Below the pieces are notes generated by a model. It was not told the DNA's origin, ran no database searches, and worked only from the letters and a program-made list of their open reading frames with translations. Positions 24,203 through 35,090 of a stretch of DNA of 64,000 nucleotides are shown piece by piece. Numbering within the stretch: the first letter of the stretch is position 1; each line of letters begins with the position of its first letter. The position numbers were made by a program, and so were the translations under genes. Source of the DNA: Streptomyces aidingensis (GTDB lineage Bacteria; Actinomycetota; Actinomycetes; Streptomycetales; Streptomycetaceae); the NCBI RefSeq assembly GCF_900112355.1, contig NZ_FOLM01000011.1, forward strand, positions 166,787 through 230,786, written 5' to 3'.

Positions 24203-25333
24203 ATGCGTCAAACGCCAGGCCGTATCGGCCGTATCGTGGTCTGTCTGGTCGCCGCCGTACTGATCGGCCAGGTGCCGGCCGCGGCGCTGGGGGCGGCTCC
24301 GTCCGCAGAAGTGGAGACCGCGCCGCTCGCCCAGCGGTGGCGGGCCGTGCAGCACGGCGGGATCGCCCACACCGCCAACTCCGTGATCACCTGTAGGGAG
24401 CCGGCCGCCGCCGGCCCCTTCCCCCTGGCCTTCCCCGCCCTCTCCCCCGTCCCGGACTGCGCCGACGCACAGGCCGGGGCACCGGCGCGCAACGGCCAGT
24501 ACGAGATGGCCTACATCGACACCGACAGCGATCCCCACACATACAACTCCAGCACCGCGGAACTCGCCCTGCCGCCCGGCGCCACGGTCACCCTGGCCCG
24601 GCTCTACTGGGGCGGGAATCTGCGCGCCGGAGAACAGAAGCCCGCCGGGGACAACGGCCGTGTGCTGTTCGCCGAACCCGGCGGCCAGTACAAAGAGGTC
24701 CTCGCCGACACGGTGATCGGCCACCGCGACAGCGAGCAGGACGATGCCTTCGCCGCCTCAGCCGATGTCACCGACATCGTCCGCCACGCCAGGCCCGGCT
24801 CCTACACGGTCGGACAGATCAATGTCGCCATGGGCCACTCACCGGCCGGGACCTGGGGCGGCTGGACCCTGCTCGTTGCCTACGAGCACCCCGACGAGCC
24901 GCTGCGCGACCTCTCCCTCTGGGACGGCTTCGAGCATCCGGGTGGCGCCGCGTCCGCCTCGCTGACCCTCGACGACATGGAACTGCCCGCCGACGCGGCC
25001 GGCCGGATCGGCTTTGTCGCCTACGACGGCGACCGCGGCGTCACCGGGGACTCGCTCACCGCCCGGGCCGACCGGCATCCGGCCGTCCGCCTGGCCGGCG
25101 ACGCCCGGCCCGCCGACGACGTCATGAACTCCACCGTCGACGCCCTGGACGCGCCGCCGGGCGGCAGCGGACGGAACCCGGCGCACCGCAACACCCTCGG
25201 ATACGACTCCGGAGCCCTCGATCTCGGCCCCGCGCTCACGCGGGGCGCCCACCGCCTCACTTTCGGCTTCAGCGGCGGTGGCGACGACTACCACCTGGGC
25301 GCCGTCTTCGTCCAGGCCGACGTGACCGCCTGA
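24203..25333 (+). CDS. Secreted DUF3344 domain protein
   Basis: A 376-residue exported protein. The signal peptide covers about residues 1-30 (GRIVVCLVAAVLIGQVPAAAL). The mature part carries the DUF3344 pattern: VTLARLYWGGNL, SADVTDIVRHARPGSYTVG and a TWGGWTLLVAYEHPDEPLR stretch. Such proteins are cell-surface or secreted and often occur near adhesion or polysaccharide genes; no activity is known. The start ATG 24203 has GGAG 8 bases upstream; GTG at 24194 is an alternative. It is the first gene after an unusually AT-rich 180-bp leader and 23 bases before the first glycosyltransferase gene, so it probably belongs to the polysaccharide unit. Confidence 0.82.
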   Translation: MRQTPGRIGRIVVCLVAAVLIGQVPAAALGAAPSAEVETAPLAQRWRAVQHGGIAHTANSVITCREPAAAGPFPLAFPALSPVPDCADAQAGAPARNGQYEMAYIDTDSDPHTYNSSTAELALPPGATVTLARLYWGGNLRAGEQKPAGDNGRVLFAEPGGQYKEVLADTVIGHRDSEQDDAFAASADVTDIVRHARPGSYTVGQINVAMGHSPAGTWGGWTLLVAYEHPDEPLRDLSLWDGFEHPGGAASASLTLDDMELPADAAGRIGFVAYDGDRGVTGDSLTARADRHPAVRLAGDARPADDVMNSTVDALDAPPGGSGRNPAHRNTLGYDSGALDLGPALTRGAHRLTFGFSGGGDDYHLGAVFVQADVTA

Positions 25334-25356
25334 AACCCGTCACCGGAGCGCGTGCC

Positions 25357-26778
25357 ATGACGCAACCCAGCAACCTTCCCCTCACTCCCGCGGCCCCGCC
25401 CGCGCCCGAGCCGGTCACCGCGGTGCCCGCGATCCCCGGGCCCGCCGGCACGGATGCCGGGCCGGTCCGCGCCGACCCGGCCATTCCCCGGCCCGCCGCC
25501 CCGGCCGCCCCCGGCCCCCGGCCGCTCCAGGTGGTGCCCACCCTCAGTCTGCGCGTTCCCGCGGTGTGGGAGGGCGAGATCGAACGGCCGCCCCGGCTGC
25601 GCCTGACCTCCCCCGGCGAGGCGCTGACCGTGCTGCACGTGGCCCAGCCCACCGACGGCGGCGTGGCCCGGGCGGTCACCGATCTGATCCGCGTCCAGGC
25701 CGCCGAAGGTCTGCGGCCGGTGCTGCTCTGCCCGCCCGACGGGCCGCTGTCCGGCTGGGCCGAGCAGGCCGGCGCCGAGGTGCATCCCTGGCCGGCCGGC
25801 CGCACCCCAGGCCCCGGCCTGTTCCCGGAGACCGCCCGGGTGGCCCGGGCGGTCCGCGAACTGCGGCCCGACGTGGTCCATCTGCACAGCTCCAAGGCAG
25901 GGCTGGCCGGGCGGCTGGCGGTGCGCGGCCGGGTGCCGACCGTCTTCCAGCCGCACGCCTGGTCCTTCGAGGCCGGCCGGGGCCGGGCCGCGGCGCGGGC
26001 GCTGCGCTGGGAACGCCGGGCCGCGGCCCACTGGACCGACCGGGTGCTGTGCGTCAGCGAGGCCGAGCGGCGGCGCGGCGAGGAAGCCGGCATCGAGGCC
26101 GACTGGGCGGTGGTGCCCAACGGCGTCGACCTGGCCCGGCACCGCTCCGCCGACGCGATCGAACGCAACCGGCTGCGCGCCTCGCTCCGCACCGCGCACC
26201 CGTTCCCCGAGGGGCGGCTCTCGGCGCGCAGCAGGCTGGTGGTGTGCGTGGCGCGGCTGTGCCGCCAGAAGGGGCAGGACGTGCTGCTGGACGCCTGGCC
26301 GGAGGTGGCCGCGCGGGTGCCGGGGGCCTGTCTGGCGCTGGTGGGGGACGGGCCGGACCGGGAGCGGCTGCAGGACCGGGCACCGGAGGAGGTGGTCTTC
26401 GCCGGGGAGGCCGACGACCCGTGGCCCTGGTACGCGGCGGCCGATCTGGTGGTGCTGCCCTCCCGCTGGGAGGGCATGGCGCTGGCGCCGCTGGAGGCCA
26501 TGGCCTGCGGACGGGCGGTGGTGCTCAGCGATGTGGACGGCGCCCGCGAGTCGCTGCCCCCCGGCCTGGCCGGGCCCTGCCTGGTGGCGCCCGAGGACCC
26601 GGCGGCACTGGCCGGGGCCATCACCGGGCTGCTGGGGGACAGTGCGCGGCGCCGCGCGGTGGGCGCGCGGGCCCGCGGCCATGTGCGCGAGGCCCATGAC
26701 GTCCGCCGTACCGCGGCGGAGGTCACCGCGCTCTACCACCGGATCGCCCACCCGGCCGCACCGGCCCGTACCGGCTGA
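25357..26778 (+). CDS. GT4-family glycosyltransferase
   Basis: A 473-residue retaining glycosyltransferase of GT-B fold. After a disordered Pro/Ala-rich N-terminus of about 80 residues, the acceptor half begins with VLHVAQPTDGGVARAV. The donor half has VARLCRQKGQDVLLDAWPEV, VGDGPDRERLQ and LPSRWEGMALAPLEAMACG, the EX7E-type motif of GT4. It probably adds a sugar to the lipid-linked repeat unit in the cytoplasm. It lies close after the DUF3344 gene; a 230-bp repeat-rich gap separates it from the priming transferase. The donor sugar is unknown. Confidence 0.92.
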   Translation: MTQPSNLPLTPAAPPAPEPVTAVPAIPGPAGTDAGPVRADPAIPRPAAPAAPGPRPLQVVPTLSLRVPAVWEGEIERPPRLRLTSPGEALTVLHVAQPTDGGVARAVTDLIRVQAAEGLRPVLLCPPDGPLSGWAEQAGAEVHPWPAGRTPGPGLFPETARVARAVRELRPDVVHLHSSKAGLAGRLAVRGRVPTVFQPHAWSFEAGRGRAAARALRWERRAAAHWTDRVLCVSEAERRRGEEAGIEADWAVVPNGVDLARHRSADAIERNRLRASLRTAHPFPEGRLSARSRLVVCVARLCRQKGQDVLLDAWPEVAARVPGACLALVGDGPDRERLQDRAPEEVVFAGEADDPWPWYAAADLVVLPSRWEGMALAPLEAMACGRAVVLSDVDGARESLPPGLAGPCLVAPEDPAALAGAITGLLGDSARRRAVGARARGHVREAHDVRRTAAEVTALYHRIAHPAAPARTG

Positions 26779-27008
26779 ACCGTCCGGCCGGCCGCCGGAA
26801 CCCGTGGCGGTGCGCAGGCGGGCGTGGCCGGTGCGCCGTTCCGCGGGCCGGCCGGGACGCCGCCTGCCGCCGGGCAGGCGGGCACAGCCGCTCGGCGCTC
26901 GGCGCTCGGCGCTCGGCGGGCGGCGGACGGCGGGCGGCGGACGGCGGAGAGGAGTGGCGCGGCGTGGTGGAAGGCGCGCCGCGCCGGGGCTGACACGAGG
27001 AGTAGCTG
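26779..27008. repeat. Gap with tandem GCTCGGC and 14-bp repeats
   Basis: Within this 230-bp gap, four tandem GCTCGGC heptamers (26890-26917) are followed by two copies of GGGCGGCGGACGGC (26918-26945). No gene is seen. The stretch before the next start (GGAG at about 26999) carries a ribosome site for the priming transferase. Repeat expansion is the simplest explanation for the gap. Confidence 0.7.
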
Positions 27009-28604
<1,596 letters not shown>

Positions 28605-28605
28605 G

Positions 28606-30348
28606 ATGCGGACGCGCACGGCGTGCCGGGCGGCCCTGCGGGCGGCCGGGCACCGGGCCCTGGACCGGCTGCCGGTGCCGGGCCTGATGCTGCTGCTGGC
28701 GGTGTGGTGGTGGGCGCCCAGGGCGGGGACGGCCGTCGCCCGGTGGTGGCCGGTGACGCCGGCCGTCGCCACGGTGCTGCTGCTGGCGCTGCCGGACGGC
28801 GGCGCCCTGCCCCGGGCCGGCGGTGGCGGCGAGGGGATCGGGGGCGAGGCGCCGCGGGTGGTGGCCGCCGACGTGGCCTCGCTGCTGCTGGTCGCGGTGT
28901 GCGCGGGCGCGCTGCTGATCGGGGGCGCGCGAGGGGCGCGGGCGTCGTCGGAAGGCCACCGCCCCGGGCCCGGCCGGTGGCGGCCGGGGCTGCCGCTCGC
29001 CGCCGTGGCGGTGTTCGCGGCGCCGCTGCCGGGCCTGACGGTGGCGACCATGGCGTCCGCCGATCCGGCCGCCGGACTCACCGGCTGCATCCGTTTCCTC
29101 CAGGTCTTCGTGCTGGTGCCGCTGGCGCTGACGCTGCTGCTGCGCGGCCGGCGGGAGGCGCGGGCGGTGGCGCTGGCCCTGGTGGCGCTGGCCGCGGCCC
29201 AGGGCGCGGTGGGCGCCGTGCAGTACCTCACCGGCACCGGGGCCTCGTACAGCGGGGAGAACATCCGGGCGGTCGGCACCTTCGGCCCGCTGCATGTGAT
29301 GGGCATGTCCACGGTGGTCGCCGCCGGCCTGCTGGCCGCGCTCTGCCTGGGGCTGGCGGCCGGGGGCCGGGCTGCCAGGTGGCGGCGGCCGGTGTGGCTG
29401 GGCTGTGCGGCGGCGCTAGCCGTGCCGCTGGCGATGTCGTTCAGCCGCGGGGCGTGGATCGCCACCGCGCTGGCGGCGGTGACGGTGACCGCGCTGGCCG
29501 GGCTCCGGCCGCGGCGCCGGACCGTGGTGGCCCTGGTGTGCGGCGGGGTGCTGCTGGCCAGCGGCGTCGGCGCGGTGGCCGGGGACCGGCTGGCGGACCG
29601 GCTGACCAGCATCGGCCAGGTCACGGGCGGCACTCCGGACCAGTCGGTGACCGATCGCTACGCCATGTGGTCGGCGGCGCTGTCGATGTGGCGGGCCGAG
29701 CCGTGGACGGGCGTCGGGCCCCGGCAGTACCCGGCGTTCCGGGACACGCACGCCTCGGTGGCGCTCTCCTCCGGCAGCGACACGGCGGGTGCGGGCCGGG
29801 AGTTCCGGCGCGAACCGCTGCTCTCCCCGCACAACATGTATCTGCTGGTGCTCAGCGAGCAGGGACTGGCCGGGGCGGCCGGACTGCTGGGCGGCTGGGC
29901 GGTGCTGCTGGCCGGGTGCCTGGCCCGGCTGCGGGCGGCCCGGCGGGCGGAGGGCGGCCGGGCGCCGGCGGCCGGGCTGATCGCCACCGGACTGCTCATC
30001 TGGCAGCTCGTCGGCTTCTGCTACGGCGACATCGGCGGTCCCACCACGGTGCTGACCGCGGTGTGCTTCGGGCTGGCCGCCTGGTGGGCCTTCTCCCCGG
30101 CGGCGCTGCCGGGCGGCCGGGCGCGGGCCGTGCCCGCGCCCGCTGCCGGGACCGAGGGCGCGGCCGGGCGTGCGGCCGGGAGCGGGAACGGAGCCGGTGC
30201 CGGGGAGCGGGTGCCCGGGGGCCGTGGCCGGGCGGGCGCAGGGGCAGGGGCAGGGGCGGAGGACGCTCCGCCGCCCCGCGCGGCCGCACCGGGCGCCCGG
30301 CCGGGCACACCCGCCACTTCCCCCGCTTCCACGGGATTCCTCTCGTGA
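28606..30348 (+). CDS. O-antigen ligase/polymerase family protein (Wzy-like)
   Basis: A 580-residue polytopic membrane protein. About ten spans are visible, with the family signature SFSRGAWIATALAAV and a large extracellular loop holding WTGVGPRQYPAFRDTH and SPHNMYLLVLSEQGLAG. These match the Wzy_C family, which polymerises or ligates lipid-linked repeat units outside the membrane. The last 80 residues are a Gly/Ala/Pro-rich tail. It overlaps the flippase gene by GTGA. With flippase and priming enzyme alongside, polymerase is the more likely role. Confidence 0.88.
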   Translation: MRTRTACRAALRAAGHRALDRLPVPGLMLLLAVWWWAPRAGTAVARWWPVTPAVATVLLLALPDGGALPRAGGGGEGIGGEAPRVVAADVASLLLVAVCAGALLIGGARGARASSEGHRPGPGRWRPGLPLAAVAVFAAPLPGLTVATMASADPAAGLTGCIRFLQVFVLVPLALTLLLRGRREARAVALALVALAAAQGAVGAVQYLTGTGASYSGENIRAVGTFGPLHVMGMSTVVAAGLLAALCLGLAAGGRAARWRRPVWLGCAAALAVPLAMSFSRGAWIATALAAVTVTALAGLRPRRRTVVALVCGGVLLASGVGAVAGDRLADRLTSIGQVTGGTPDQSVTDRYAMWSAALSMWRAEPWTGVGPRQYPAFRDTHASVALSSGSDTAGAGREFRREPLLSPHNMYLLVLSEQGLAGAAGLLGGWAVLLAGCLARLRAARRAEGGRAPAAGLIATGLLIWQLVGFCYGDIGGPTTVLTAVCFGLAAWWAFSPAALPGGRARAVPAPAAGTEGAAGRAAGSGNGAGAGERVPGGRGRAGAGAGAGAEDAPPPRAAAPGARPGTPATSPASTGFLS

Positions 30349-32192
30349 CCGCCCCGGCGGCTGCCCCCCTCGCCCCGCCCCGTCCGCTGCCCGGCGGGGG
30401 CGGCGAACGGGACGGCGTGGCGCGGGCGGCCACGGTCACCGCCGCGCTGATGGCGGCCGGCGCCCTCTGCGGTCTGCTGCGCGACCAGACGGTGGCGCAC
30501 CTGTACGGCGCGGGCGGCGACACCGACGCCTTTCTGGTCGCCTGGACCCTCCCCGAAGTGGCCGCCACGCTGCTGATCGAGGACGGCATGGCGCTGCTGC
30601 TGGTCCCGGCCTTCAGCGTGGCGCTGGCCCGCCGGGCGGCCGGTGCCGCCCAGGCGGCCGGCCGGGCCCCGGCCGATCCGGTGCGGGCGCTGCTGGCCGC
30701 CACCCTGCCCGGGCTGCTGCTGGTACTGACCGCCCTGGCCGGGCTGCTGGCCCTGGGCGCACCGCTGGTGGTGCGGCTGCTGGCGCCGGGCATCGCCGAT
30801 CCCGGGCTGGCCGCGGACTGCACCCGGCTGACCGCGCTGACCGCTTTCACCTTCGGCATCTCCGGCTACCTGAGCGCCGTGCTGCGCGCGCACCGGTGCT
30901 TCGCCCCGCCCGCCGCGATCTACGTGGTCTACAACGCGGGCATCGTCGGCACCGCACTGGCCCTGCACGCCGCGTGGGGGGTGCGCGGGGCGGCGGCCGG
31001 TGTGGCCGTGGGCAGTGCGCTGATGGTGCTGCTGCAACTTCCCTTCTTCCTCCGGCGTCTTCCGGTGCTCGTGCGGCCCGCGGCGAGGGCGGGGGAACCG
31101 GCGGCCGACATCGCGCTCCGGTCGGCCGCGAGGACGCGGGCGGCGGGCGCTTCGCCCCCGGTACGCGCCGCGGACCTGGGCAGGACCGCGGGGAGGGCCG
31201 GGATGACGGGCGGGGTGACGGCCGGAGTCGCCGCCGGTCCGCCGCTCCCCGCCGCGCCGGACGGCTGCGCCACCCCGGCCGTGCGGTCCGCGGCCGGATC
31301 GCGGCTGGTGCTGGGTGCCGGGCTGGTGGCGCCGGTGGCGCTGTTCGCGCTCAGCCGTCAGGCGCAGGTGCTGGTGGAACGATTCCTCGCCTCCGCCCTC
31401 CCGCCCGGCGCCATCTCGCACCTCAATTACGCGCAGAAGGTCGCGCAGCTCCCCATGACGCTGTCCCTGATGATCTGCACGGTCACCCTCCCCCTGGTGG
31501 CCCGGGCGATCGCCGAGGGCGACACTCGCGCCGCCGCCCGCCGCGTGGAGCGGGATCTGACCCTCGCCGCCGCCCTGGTCCTGGCCGGAGCCGCCTATGT
31601 CGCCGCGTTCGCCCCGCAGATCGTCGAACTCCTCTTCCAGCGCGGCGCCTTCGACGCCCACGCCACCGCCGCCACCGCCGCGGTGATGCGGGTCTATGCG
31701 CTCGGCCTGCTCGGCCACACCCTGGTCGGCACGCTGGTGCGCCCGTTCTTCGCCGCCGCCCGCCCCACCTGGTACCCGCTCGCCGCCATGTCCGCGGGGC
31801 TGCTGATCACCGTGGCGGCCGGCGTGCCCGCGGTGCCCGCCTGGGGCGCCCCCGGCATGGCCGCCGCCAACGCCGTCGGCATCACCGTCACCGCCGGACT
31901 GCTGCTGCACGGGCTGCGGCGCCGCATGCTCCCGCTGCGGCCGGCCCGGGTGCTGGGCACGCTCGGCAGGCTGCTGCCGGCCACCGCCGCGGCCGGCGTG
32001 GCGGGCTGGGGCGTCGCGGGGGCGGTGGCGGCCCCGGCCCTCGCGGCCGGGCTGGGGGCGGTGCTGGTACCCGCCGTCTTCGTCGCCGCGGCGCGGGCCG
32101 CGCGGGTGCCGGAGACGGATGTCCTGTTGACCGCCGCGCGCCGGGCAGTGCGTCGCGGCACCCGGAACCGGAAACGAAAGCAGGGCCGATGA
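30345..32192 (+). CDS. MurJ/Wzx-like lipid-linked oligosaccharide flippase
   Basis: A 615-residue MOP-superfamily transporter of the MurJ (MviN) type, with about 14 membrane spans. Recognisable parts are GLLRDQTVAHLYGAGGDTDA, the loop near LLVPAFSVALA, and LNYAQKVAQLPMTLSLMICT. A non-conserved 70-residue insert (around 245-315, Arg/Ala/Gly-rich) interrupts it. It is one of the coupled polysaccharide genes (GTGA in, ATGA out), so it probably flips the polysaccharide repeat unit, not lipid II. A much longer open frame upstream is only shadow. Confidence 0.88.
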   Translation: MTAPAAAPLAPPRPLPGGGGERDGVARAATVTAALMAAGALCGLLRDQTVAHLYGAGGDTDAFLVAWTLPEVAATLLIEDGMALLLVPAFSVALARRAAGAAQAAGRAPADPVRALLAATLPGLLLVLTALAGLLALGAPLVVRLLAPGIADPGLAADCTRLTALTAFTFGISGYLSAVLRAHRCFAPPAAIYVVYNAGIVGTALALHAAWGVRGAAAGVAVGSALMVLLQLPFFLRRLPVLVRPAARAGEPAADIALRSAARTRAAGASPPVRAADLGRTAGRAGMTGGVTAGVAAGPPLPAAPDGCATPAVRSAAGSRLVLGAGLVAPVALFALSRQAQVLVERFLASALPPGAISHLNYAQKVAQLPMTLSLMICTVTLPLVARAIAEGDTRAAARRVERDLTLAAALVLAGAAYVAAFAPQIVELLFQRGAFDAHATAATAAVMRVYALGLLGHTLVGTLVRPFFAAARPTWYPLAAMSAGLLITVAAGVPAVPAWGAPGMAAANAVGITVTAGLLLHGLRRRMLPLRPARVLGTLGRLLPATAAAGVAGWGVAGAVAAPALAAGLGAVLVPAVFVAAARAARVPETDVLLTAARRAVRRGTRNRKRKQGR

Positions 32193-33172
32193 CTCCCGAC
32201 CCCCCGCAGCCCTTCCCCCTCCGCCCCCTCCGCCCCGTCCGCCCCGTCCGCCCCGTCTCCCCCGCTCTGCGGGCGCCGACCACCCCGGCCGTCCCCGGTG
32301 CCTCCGCGGCCAGCGTGCTGCCGGCCGTGCCGGCCGTGCCGGCCGATCCCGCGGATCCGGCCGTCGCCGCCGGCCCGGGTCATCTGCCCGGGCCGCGCCG
32401 GCAGGCCGGGCACGGCGACCGCTCCCCGTTGTGGGTGTGGATGTACCACTCGGTGGCCGACCCGTCCCGCGACCCCTACCGCATCACCGTCTCGCCGCGC
32501 CGGCTGGACCGCCAGCTCGCCTGGCTGCGCGCCCGCGGCCTGCGCGGCGTATGCGTGGCCGAACTGCTGCGCGCCCGCGCCGCCGGCCGGGCGGCCGGGC
32601 TGGTCGGGCTCACCTTCGACGACGGCTACACCGACTTCCTGGACACCGCGGTCCCGCTGCTGCACCGGCACGGCTGCACCGCCACCGTCTTCGTACTCCC
32701 CGGACTGCTCGGCGGGGACAACGCCTGGGACCCGGAGGGCCCGCGCAGACGGCTGCTCACCGCCGACGGCATCCGGGCCGCCGCCGAGGCCGGGATGGAG
32801 ATCGGCTCGCACGGCATGCGTCATATCGACCTCACCCGGGCCGGCCCGGACGATCTGCACTACGAGACCGCCCGCAGCCGGGACATGCTGCACCGGCTCA
32901 CCGGCCGGGCGCCCGACGGATTCTGCTACCCGTACGGCGCGGTCAGCCCGGCCGTGCTGACGGCCGTGCAGCAGGCCGGCTACGGCTACGGCTGCGCGAT
33001 CGACGCCGGGCCGCTCACCGGCCCGCTGGCCCTTCCCCGGGTGCACATCGGGGAATCGGACACCGGGCCCAGGCTGCACGTCAAGCGACTGCTGCACCCG
33101 GTACGCCGCCGTCCGGTGCCCTGCGACCCGGCCGCCGCGCCGTCGGCCCCTTCGGAAGGGGGCGGCCGGTGA
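32189..33172 (+). CDS. Polysaccharide deacetylase family protein
   Basis: A 327-residue NodB-type carbohydrate esterase (CE4). Motif 1 is TFDDGYTDF, motif 2 is SHGMRH, and the later RxPYG-type motif appears as FCYPYGAVSP. The first 75 residues are Pro/Val/Arg-rich and disordered, with no signal peptide, so it may act inside the cell or on lipid-linked precursor. It would remove N-acetyl groups from an aminosugar. It is coupled to the flippase gene (ATGA) and to the next glycosyltransferase (GTGA). Confidence 0.9.
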   Translation: MTPDPPQPFPLRPLRPVRPVRPVSPALRAPTTPAVPGASAASVLPAVPAVPADPADPAVAAGPGHLPGPRRQAGHGDRSPLWVWMYHSVADPSRDPYRITVSPRRLDRQLAWLRARGLRGVCVAELLRARAAGRAAGLVGLTFDDGYTDFLDTAVPLLHRHGCTATVFVLPGLLGGDNAWDPEGPRRRLLTADGIRAAAEAGMEIGSHGMRHIDLTRAGPDDLHYETARSRDMLHRLTGRAPDGFCYPYGAVSPAVLTAVQQAGYGYGCAIDAGPLTGPLALPRVHIGESDTGPRLHVKRLLHPVRRRPVPCDPAAAPSAPSEGGGR

Positions 33173-34389
33173 AGGTGCTGCACATCATCACCGGGCTTGG
33201 CGTCGGCGGCGCGGAGCGGCAGTTGCAGACGCTGCTGCGCCGGCTGCCCGCGCGCTGCGAGGTGGTGACCCTGAGCAACCCCGGCCCGGTGGCCGAGGCG
33301 CTGCGCGCGGACGGCGTCCCCGTCACCGATCTGGGCATGCGCGGCAACCGGGATCTGCGGGCCCTGCCCCGGCTGGTCCGGACGATCCGGCGCGGGCGCT
33401 ACGACATCGTGCACACCCACCTGTACCGGGCCTGTGTGTACGGCAGGCCGGCCGCCCGGCTCGCCGGGGTACGGGCCGTGGTGGCCACCGAGCACTCGCT
33501 GGGCGAGCACGGCATCGAGGGACGGCCGCTGCGGCGCACCACCCGCGCGCTCTACCGGGCCACCGAGAAGCTGGGCGCGCTGACCGTGGCGGTCTCGCCG
33601 ACGGTGGCCGGGCGGCTGGACCGCTGGGGCGTCCCGGCGGAGCGGATCGAGGTGATTCCGAACGCCATCGACCCGGCACGCTTCCGGTTCGCCCCGGCGG
33701 CCCGCCGGGTGGTGCGGGCCCGCCTCGGGCTGGACCCGGACGCCCTGGTGCTGGCCGGGGTCGGGCGGCTGGTGCCGGGCAAACGGTTCGATCTGCTGGT
33801 CCGGGCGGCGGCCCGGGTGCCGCAGGCCCGGGTGGTGCTGGCCGGGGAGGGGCCGGAGGCGGAGCCGCTGCGGCGGCTGGCCGCCGGGCTGGGGGTGGCC
33901 GACCGGGTCCGGCTGGTGGGGGAGTGCGACGGGCCGGGTGTCGCCGGGCTGCTGTCCGCGGCGGACGTGTTCGTGTCCTGCTCCCCGGAGGAGACCTTCG
34001 GGGTGGCGGTGCTGGAGGCGCTGGCCGCCGGGCTTCCGGCGTACTATGCGGCCTGCCCGGCGGTGCAGGACCTGCCGCCCGGCGAGGCGCCCGGCGCGCG
34101 GCGGATCGACCCTGATCCGGAGGCGCTGGCCGCCGCCGTGCGGCGGGAGGCGGCGGCGGGTCCGCGGCGGTACCCGGTGCCGGCGGCGGTGCACCGCTAC
34201 GGCGTGGCCGCCGCCGCCGACCGGCTGATGGCGCTCTACGGCCGTCTGCACACCGCCGTCGCCGCGCCCCGGCCGCCGTCCATGCTGCTGGCCTCGGCTT
34301 TCCCGCCCCCTTTCGTGTTCCCCTCGCCGGGCCCCGAGCCACCCCGGACTCCGGAACCGGCGCAGCGGGCGGGAGGCGGGCCACGATGA
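33169..34389 (+). CDS. GT4-family glycosyltransferase (second)
   Basis: A 406-residue GT-B enzyme that starts directly with the domain: VLHIITGLGVGGAERQLQTL. The donor half has GVGRLVPGKRFDLLVRAA, LAGEGPEAEPLRRLA and SCSPEETFGVAVLEALAAG (EX7E-type). The unstructured tail of about 50 residues is Pro-rich. The GTG start at 33169 overlaps the deacetylase stop. It is the second sugar-adding enzyme in the locus, implying a repeat unit of at least three sugars if each enzyme acts once. Confidence 0.92.
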   Translation: MKVLHIITGLGVGGAERQLQTLLRRLPARCEVVTLSNPGPVAEALRADGVPVTDLGMRGNRDLRALPRLVRTIRRGRYDIVHTHLYRACVYGRPAARLAGVRAVVATEHSLGEHGIEGRPLRRTTRALYRATEKLGALTVAVSPTVAGRLDRWGVPAERIEVIPNAIDPARFRFAPAARRVVRARLGLDPDALVLAGVGRLVPGKRFDLLVRAAARVPQARVVLAGEGPEAEPLRRLAAGLGVADRVRLVGECDGPGVAGLLSAADVFVSCSPEETFGVAVLEALAAGLPAYYAACPAVQDLPPGEAPGARRIDPDPEALAAAVRREAAAGPRRYPVPAAVHRYGVAAAADRLMALYGRLHTAVAAPRPPSMLLASAFPPPFVFPSPGPEPPRTPEPAQRAGGGPR

Positions 34390-35060
34390 CCGCGCCGTCC
34401 GCGCCGTCCGCGCCGTCCGCCGAACTTGTCCCGGTCACCGGAGCGGACGCTGCCCCCGCATCCGGCGCCGCCCGGCCGTCCGGCCGTCCGTCCGGCCTGC
34501 TGCCGCCGCTCCGCCGCTGGGCGGCCGGGCTGCCCGGCTGGTGGCCGGTGGCGGCCGGGGCGCTGCTCGGCCTGCTGCTCGGCGGCGCCTGGGCCGTGCT
34601 GACCCCGCCCCGCTACGCGGCCACCAGCCAGGTCGTCGTCGAGCCGGTCCGGTCGGCCGAGGGCGGCGATCCGGCGGTGATGGCCGCGGTGGGCTGGGCC
34701 CAGCTCTACGGCAGGCTGGCCACCGATCCGGCGGTGCTGGCCGACGCCGGCGCCCCCGTCCGGGACGCCGAGCTGCGCGCCGCCACCTCCCCGGACGCGC
34801 CGGTGGTGGAGATCACCGCCACCGCCGGCCGCCCGGCCCTCGCCGTCACCGCCGCCGACGCCCTGGCCGGCGCCCTGATCCGGCACGGCGAACAGGCCGC
34901 CGACGCCACCGGCGCCCGTCTGTCGCTGCTGCTGCCCGCCGCCGCTCCGGCCGCTCCGGTCACGCCCGCTCCCCTGGTGTGCGTCGCCACCGCGCTCACC
35001 GCCGGAACCCTGCTCGGCACCTTCCCGCTGCTGCTCGGCCGGCGCCGGCGGACACCGTGA
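34386..35060 (+). CDS. Wzz-like chain-length or polysaccharide export regulator
   Basis: A 224-residue protein with two membrane spans (WWPVAAGALLGLLLGGAWAVL near residues 50-70 and LVCVATALTAGTLLGTFPLLL near the end) around an extracellular region rich in Ala/Val. The first span is followed by TPPRYAATSQVVVEPV, the typical start of Wzz/YveK-type proteins. There is no kinase domain attached. It overlaps the upstream gene by ATGA and closes the coupled series. The role is inferred from topology and context. Confidence 0.78.
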   Translation: MTAPSAPSAPSAELVPVTGADAAPASGAARPSGRPSGLLPPLRRWAAGLPGWWPVAAGALLGLLLGGAWAVLTPPRYAATSQVVVEPVRSAEGGDPAVMAAVGWAQLYGRLATDPAVLADAGAPVRDAELRAATSPDAPVVEITATAGRPALAVTAADALAGALIRHGEQAADATGARLSLLLPAAAPAAPVTPAPLVCVATALTAGTLLGTFPLLLGRRRRTP

Positions 35061-35090
35061 CCGTCGCCGTCACCGTCACCGTCGCCGTCA
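35055..35090. repeat. Six tandem CCGTSR hexamers spanning two stop codons
   Basis: Six hexamers (CCGTGA, CCGTCG, CCGTCA, CCGTCA, CCGTCG, CCGTCA). The first holds the TGA of the Wzz-like gene, and the last, read on the minus strand, holds the TGA of the GH26-like gene. Repeat changes would alter the spacing between two convergent genes. Confidence 0.75.

Noticed and set aside
28623..32192. 1189-codon protein in the polysaccharide locus
   Set aside because: The first part is out of frame inside the polymerase gene. The real flippase starts at GTG 30345 with a GTGA overlap.
30170..33172. 1000-codon protein in the polysaccharide locus
   Set aside because: Codons before 32189 are shadow of the flippase gene. 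The deacetylase starts there with an ATGA overlap.
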